From: PWHW01 sp964435025
Lineage (GTDB): Bacteria; Patescibacteriota; Minisyncoccia; Minisyncoccales; PWPS01
Direction of reading: 5' to 3'
NCBI GenBank assembly: GCA_964435025.1
Contig: CAYSXL010000003.1
Coordinates: 1 to 33,571 of the forward strand
DNA length: 33,571 nucleotides
The notes under the pieces are model-generated. The model did no database searches, was not told where the DNA came from, and saw nothing but the letters and a program-made list of their open reading frames with translations. How positions within the stretch are numbered: position 1 is the first letter of the stretch; each line of letters starts with the position of its first letter. Shown piece after piece: positions 30,694 through 33,571 of this stretch. Made by a program: the position numbers and the translations under genes.

Positions 30694-32412
30694 ATGCTAA
30701 GGAAAATAAAGGAGGGCAGATCGTTTCTCTTTCTCTTGATAGCGGGAGGGCTTATTCTTCCTCTTTGTTTTGTGGACGGCCTTGCTTCGTCGATTGCCTC
30801 GTACACCGCCAGTGCGCTTACGGGGATTTTTCTTTTTACTGCCGCTACCGCTTCACTTGTGTTTTCCACTTTTGCCGATTGGTTTTTAAGAGTGGCGGTT
30901 AGTCCGGAGTTTATAAATATTCCTTATACTACGGGTAACGAATTTGTGATGTACGGATGGGGGGTTGTCAGGGATTTTGTGAACATGTTTTTTATCGTGG
31001 TCCTTATTGTTATCGGGCTTTCGACATCTCTCCAAATAGAAACCTACAGATGGCAAAAAACTCTTCCGCGGCTTGTGGGGGTTGCTCTTCTTATTAATTT
31101 TACACCCGTTATTTTGGGAGTCTTTATCGACGCTTCCAATATGATGATGAATTATTTTGTGACCTCTTTAGCGGAGGAGTCGATTTTTGTGATGCGTATG
31201 CGCGGGCTTTATGACATAATGGCCGCCAACCTGGCCGATGCGGCGTGGACGAGCTTTACGGGAGCGATAATAACCCCGGTAGCAATGACGGTTATTTTTA
31301 CTATCTTTAATGTTTTTACCGGTATTCTTTACGGCCTCTTCGGGCTTATCTTTGCGATACGTTATGTGGCGATATGGCTTCTTGTTATTATTTCCCCTTT
31401 CGCCTTTTTCTGCTACATACTCCCGGCAACACAACCCTTCTTTAGAAGATGGTGGAATTGGTTTATAGGATGGTGCATAGCGGGAATTGCGGGAGCATTC
31501 TTTCTTTATTTGGGAGAAATAATGTTTCAATTTATAGACCAGGACGCAATGATTCCTCCGTCTACTCAACATCAGGGAATGGAGATAGGAGCGTTCATTC
31601 AAGCATTTCCCTTGTTAATTCCTTTATCCTTTATATTCTTTGGGCTCTTGGCAACGATAGCGGTCTCCACTTCCGGAGCGAAAGGAGTTGTACAAGGATT
31701 CCAAAAAGCCTCGGGAGCGACAAGAAAAGCGTCGCAAAACCTGCCCGGATCTACCTTTAAAGAGAAAACTCAAGCCGCTTCGGGAGCGGTAAAGAGTGCG
31801 TTCCGTCCGGAAATGCAAGCTACAACCTCCCCGACACAGGGAAGTTCCTCGGGAGGAACGTCTTCGGCGGGAAAACAAAAAGGCAAGTCACTTTATAGAA
31901 GAAGCGCAAAGGCCGAAGGAGAGACCGGAAAAGGAGGGGCTCCGCGCAGACCATCGTCGATGCAGGTAACAACGGATGCCGCGCAGGGTACAGAGAGCGC
32001 GGTGGAGAGTATTGCCAGTGAGTTTGGCACAAACATTGAAGGAGGAGGTGTCACGGGAAGNNNNNNNNNNNNNNNNNNNNNNNNNNNNNNNNNNNNNNNN
32101 NNNNNNNNNNNNNNNNNNNNNNNNNNNNNNNNNNNNNNNNNNNNNNNNNNNNNNNNNNNNTCCGGTGCCGCCGCGCCAAAAAGAAAAGAGGACCAGAAAA
32201 AGTGTTCGGGATGCGGAACACTTATTGATAAGAATGCTTCTTTCTGTAAGTTGTGCAGAAAGGGAGCGCTTTCCGGTGATTCATCGGGAAAAAAAGAAAA
32301 AGGCGGTAGCGCTTCCCAGCTCTCGGACAGCTCTTCTTCGCACTCGTCACACAAAAGAAGAAATGAAAGACCTTCCACTCCCCAGGACCCAGCCGATTCA
32401 ATTAATAAATAA
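30694..32412 (+). CDS. VirB6/TrbL-like membrane protein with C-terminal zinc ribbon (copy 2, contains an N gap)
   Basis: 572 codons as assembled, including 100 N at 32061-32160, so the real length is unknown. The N-terminal helix and about seven further membrane helices parallel copy 1. Paralogous blocks include VNMFFIVVLIVIGLSTSLQI, PRLVGVALLINFTPVILGVF and WLLVIISPFAFFCYILPATQ with a following FFRRWWNW. After about 330 comes a Ser/Gly/Ala/Thr-rich low-complexity tail. Beyond the gap the same frame encodes CSGCGTLIDKNASFCKLC, a CxxC...CxxC zinc ribbon, then a Ser-rich end. Copy 1 has no zinc ribbon. The frame agreement across the gap is accidental if its size is not 100. Confidence 0.75.
   Translation: MLRKIKEGRSFLFLLIAGGLILPLCFVDGLASSIASYTASALTGIFLFTAATASLVFSTFADWFLRVAVSPEFINIPYTTGNEFVMYGWGVVRDFVNMFFIVVLIVIGLSTSLQIETYRWQKTLPRLVGVALLINFTPVILGVFIDASNMMMNYFVTSLAEESIFVMRMRGLYDIMAANLADAAWTSFTGAIITPVAMTVIFTIFNVFTGILYGLFGLIFAIRYVAIWLLVIISPFAFFCYILPATQPFFRRWWNWFIGWCIAGIAGAFFLYLGEIMFQFIDQDAMIPPSTQHQGMEIGAFIQAFPLLIPLSFIFFGLLATIAVSTSGAKGVVQGFQKASGATRKASQNLPGSTFKEKTQAASGAVKSAFRPEMQATTSPTQGSSSGGTSSAGKQKGKSLYRRSAKAEGETGKGGAPRRPSSMQVTTDAAQGTESAVESIASEFGTNIEGGGVTGXXXXXXXXXXXXXXXXXXXXXXXXXXXXXXXXXXSGAAAPKRKEDQKKCSGCGTLIDKNASFCKLCRKGALSGDSSGKKEKGGSASQLSDSSSSHSSHKRRNERPSTPQDPADSINK
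32061..32160. other. Assembly gap (100 N) inside the second VirB6-like gene
   Basis: Fixed-length gap of unknown true size in the low-complexity tail. The flanks share no obvious overlap, unlike the gap at 15110. Confidence 0.9.
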
Positions 32413-32414
32413 AT

Positions 32415-32870
32415 ATGGCGGAAAATACGGAAAAAACAAACTTAAGAGAAAAATACCCGCAACTATTTGAGGTGTTTTCGGCAGAACTTATTGAGTTTGC
32501 TTTAAGCGAAAAGACCGCCCGCCAAATAGCAAACATTTGTATTGAGCACAGAGTTATGGAAAAAGAAAAAGTAGAGGGAATCGCCTTTAGGGTTACGTAC
32601 GCTCTGTTTGGAGAACTTCCAAAAGAAAATCTGGTAGTAACATTTGAAGAGGGGTTGGATATAGAAAAAGAAAAGGCGGAAAATATTGCCAAGAAGGTGG
32701 ACGAGATTATTTTTTCAAACATCCCCTCTTCTTCACAAAAGGAAGGACAAGGTAAAGAGAAATCCTCGCAAGCCCTTGATAGCACTCAAGGCAAGGGCAC
32801 AAAAGAAGGAGAACCCAAGGAAGATTCAAAGCCCTTTGATAAAGACGCATACAGAGAGCCGATAGACTGA
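32415..32870 (+). CDS. Small cytoplasmic helical protein with DAYREPID tail (copy 2)
   Basis: 151 residues, paralogue of the gene at 30226. The N-terminal 100 residues are helical (SEKTARQIANICIEHRVMEK, LFGELPKENLVVTFEEGL, AENIAKKVDEIIF). A Lys/Ser/Gly-rich disordered linker precedes the C-terminal DAYREPID. It starts 2 nt after the second VirB6-like gene, so translation is likely coupled. The repetition of [VirB6-like, small DAYREPI protein] supports a direct partnership. Function is unknown. Confidence 0.7.
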   Translation: MAENTEKTNLREKYPQLFEVFSAELIEFALSEKTARQIANICIEHRVMEKEKVEGIAFRVTYALFGELPKENLVVTFEEGLDIEKEKAENIAKKVDEIIFSNIPSSSQKEGQGKEKSSQALDSTQGKGTKEGEPKEDSKPFDKDAYREPID

Positions 32871-32891
32871 GGAAATAACTTATGATACAAT
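32863..32891 (+). promoter_or_regulatory. Candidate promoter of the PrgI gene with extended -10
   Basis: TAGACT (32863-32868), 17-bp spacer, TACAAT (32886-32891) preceded by TG-A, i.e. an extended -10. Only 6 nt separate it from the ATG at 32898, again implying a leaderless transcript. Confidence 0.4.
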
Positions 32892-32897
32892 GAAAAA

Positions 32898-33317
32898 ATG
32901 CGTTATAAGGTACCAAGGCATGTAGATTATAAAGCTAAGATCGTAGGACCTGCGACTTTTTCGCAACTGCTTTATATTGGTGCAGTTGGATTTGTTATCC
33001 TGATGCTTTATTTCATAATGGGCACATCTACTCTGTTTTATATAATTTCCATTATTTTGGGTGCGGGTGGAGTGGCGCTTGCCTTTTTAAGAATTTCCGA
33101 CCAACCACTTCCCGAATATATCAAAAAAATGATTATTTTTAGTACCTCTTCCAGAGAATATATTTGGGAAAAAAAGATAGTGCCCATGGAGACGGCAATC
33201 CCGAGAAGAAGTAAACCCGGGGAAGGAGAAGGAAAAGATAAGGAAAAAGAGAAAGAACAAAAAAAGCAAAAGGGGAGCAAATTGGGCAATATTTCCAGCG
33301 AGATAGAAACGTTTTAG
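32898..33317 (+). CDS. PrgI family protein (VirB3-like)
   Basis: A 139-residue PrgI-family membrane protein, the VirB3 counterpart in Gram-positive and CPR type IV secretion systems. The N-terminus YKVPRHVDYKAKIVGPATFSQ is typical (V-P-x-x-[IV]-D...KI...T.RQ). Two adjacent membrane helices (about 24-43 and 46-66) follow, then a soluble region with the ISDQPLPEYIKKMIIF segment usual for the family, and a Lys/Glu-rich tail. It precedes a VirB4-type gene, the expected order. Confidence 0.85.
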   Translation: MRYKVPRHVDYKAKIVGPATFSQLLYIGAVGFVILMLYFIMGTSTLFYIISIILGAGGVALAFLRISDQPLPEYIKKMIIFSTSSREYIWEKKIVPMETAIPRRSKPGEGEGKDKEKEKEQKKQKGSKLGNISSEIETF

Positions 33318-33331
33318 AGAGCAGTTAATAA

Positions 33332-33383
33332 TTGACCTTTGACCCTTGACATTTGACTGTTGACGATGACTATGACCATGACA
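33332..33383. repeat. Degenerate 7-bp-period repeat, core TTGACNN
   Basis: TTGACCT, TTGACCC, TTGACAT, TTGACTG, TTGACGA in perfect 7-bp steps, then TGACTA, TGACCA and TGACA with period 6. Each unit begins with the first five bases of a -35 box. It lies between prgI and virB4. Confidence 0.7.
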
Positions 33384-33402
33384 AATAATAAAAACAACCC
33401 AT

Positions 33403-33441
33403 CGTCATTGCGAGGAGCCCGGAGGACGACGTGGGAATCCC
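33403..33441. repeat. Dispersed CGTCATTGCGAGGAG-type repeat
   Basis: CGTCATTGCGAGGAGCCCGG followed by AGGACGACGTGGGAATCCC. It closely resembles the small palindromic repeat (CGTCATTGCGAGGAGC...GACG...GGCAATC) known from intergenic regions of many unrelated bacteria. The GC content is well above the neighbouring DNA. One copy is in the window. Confidence 0.65.
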
Positions 33442-33451
33442 GTTTTGAAAA

Positions 33452-33486
33452 TTAGAATTTAGTATTTAGATATTAGAATTTACACT
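33452..33486. repeat. Degenerate 7-bp-period repeat, core TTAGNNN
   Basis: TTAGAAT, TTAGTAT, TTAGATA, TTAGAAT, TTACACT in exact 7-bp steps, ending 5 nt before the virB4 ATG. Units contain -10-like hexamers (TAGAAT, TAGTAT, TACACT). Confidence 0.65.
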
Positions 33487-33491
33487 ATTAT

Positions 33492-33571
33492 ATGCCCGCA
33501 AAAAAAAGCGCACAAGATTTTATTCCCATTAAGCAGGTAAGAGAGGGGGTGATTATCCTGGAAAACCAAGG
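33492..33571 (+). CDS. virB4: VirB4-like secretion ATPase, N-terminal fragment cut by the window end
   Basis: Only 26 full codons are present. The translation begins MPAKKSAQDFIPIKQ and continues VREGVIILENQ. QDFIPIK.VR.GV..L is the opening of VirB4/TraC-type ATPases that follow PrgI genes in CPR and Gram-positive systems. VirB4 would energise pilus assembly or substrate transfer. The ATPase core lies outside the window, so the call rests on a short match and on position after prgI. Confidence 0.65.
   Translation, partial: MPAKKSAQDFIPIKQVREGVIILENQ

Noticed and set aside
24425..33486. Short regular repeats as possible CRISPR arrays
   Set aside because: Units are 7 bp without spacers and there are no cas genes.

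Overview
The window is 33.6 kb of a metagenome scaffold (three 100-N gaps) that looks like Candidatus Patescibacteria (CPR), most likely a Parcubacteria-type lineage. This is inferred from gene content: compact overlapping genes, standard stop codons including TGA, AT-rich purine-strand-biased DNA, a dnaA-dnaN origin region, a truncated PilB/GspE ATPase, and a CPR-style type IV secretion-like membrane locus (VirB2-like pilins, two VirB6-like proteins, PrgI/VirB3, start of VirB4). No taxonomic marker was searched.

Layout. 1-5.3 kb: tRNA-Ala(GGC) and tsaE on the minus strand, then a plus-strand run of PilB-like ATPase, ruvB, a YebC-family gene and ruvC, converging on minus-strand tyrS. 5.4-10.1 kb: a class A penicillin-binding protein (plus), then dnaN and dnaA (minus), with a cluster of DnaA-box-like 9-mers upstream of dnaA that is the likely oriC. 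10.1-13.6 kb: a short VirB2-like pilin gene, tRNA-Lys(CTT), rpsO, a NYN-domain nuclease gene and pnp. 13.6-14.4 kb: an N gap and a REP-associated Y1 (HUH) transposase bounded by GC-rich palindrome arms. 14.5-24.4 kb: a plus-strand operon of huge coiled-coil proteins (about 8 kb of almost pure purine strand), two small membrane proteins that share an N-terminal module, and a DksA/TraR zinc-finger gene. 24.4-25.5 kb: a minus-strand LysM/M23 peptidase frame with no ordinary start codon. 25.7-27.2 kb: rsmA and a membrane-anchored unknown. 27.2-33.6 kb: the T4SS-like locus, cut by the window end inside virB4.

Most distinctive signal. The three coiled-coil ORFs are built from one repeat marked by a Trp-x13-Trp core. 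Successive units are often exactly 137 codons apart, and this register runs straight through the TAA that separates the first two ORFs, so these were probably one gene. The N gap inside the first ORF has identical 55-bp flanks and appears to be a scaffolding artefact. Collapsing it gives one 1344-residue protein. The operon lies upstream of the T4SS-like genes and ends with tail-anchored and bitopic membrane proteins. A long cytoplasmic scaffold attached to an envelope machine is a reasonable but untested inference.

Other points of interest: two tandem modules of a VirB6-like gene plus a small gene ending in a conserved D-A-Y-R-E-P-I-[DE] tail; a pilin-like protein fused to a possible beta/gamma-crystallin-like domain; four intergenic tracts of degenerate 7-bp-period repeats with different cores; and several start codons only 5-7 nt behind a -10-like box, which would give leaderless mRNAs.
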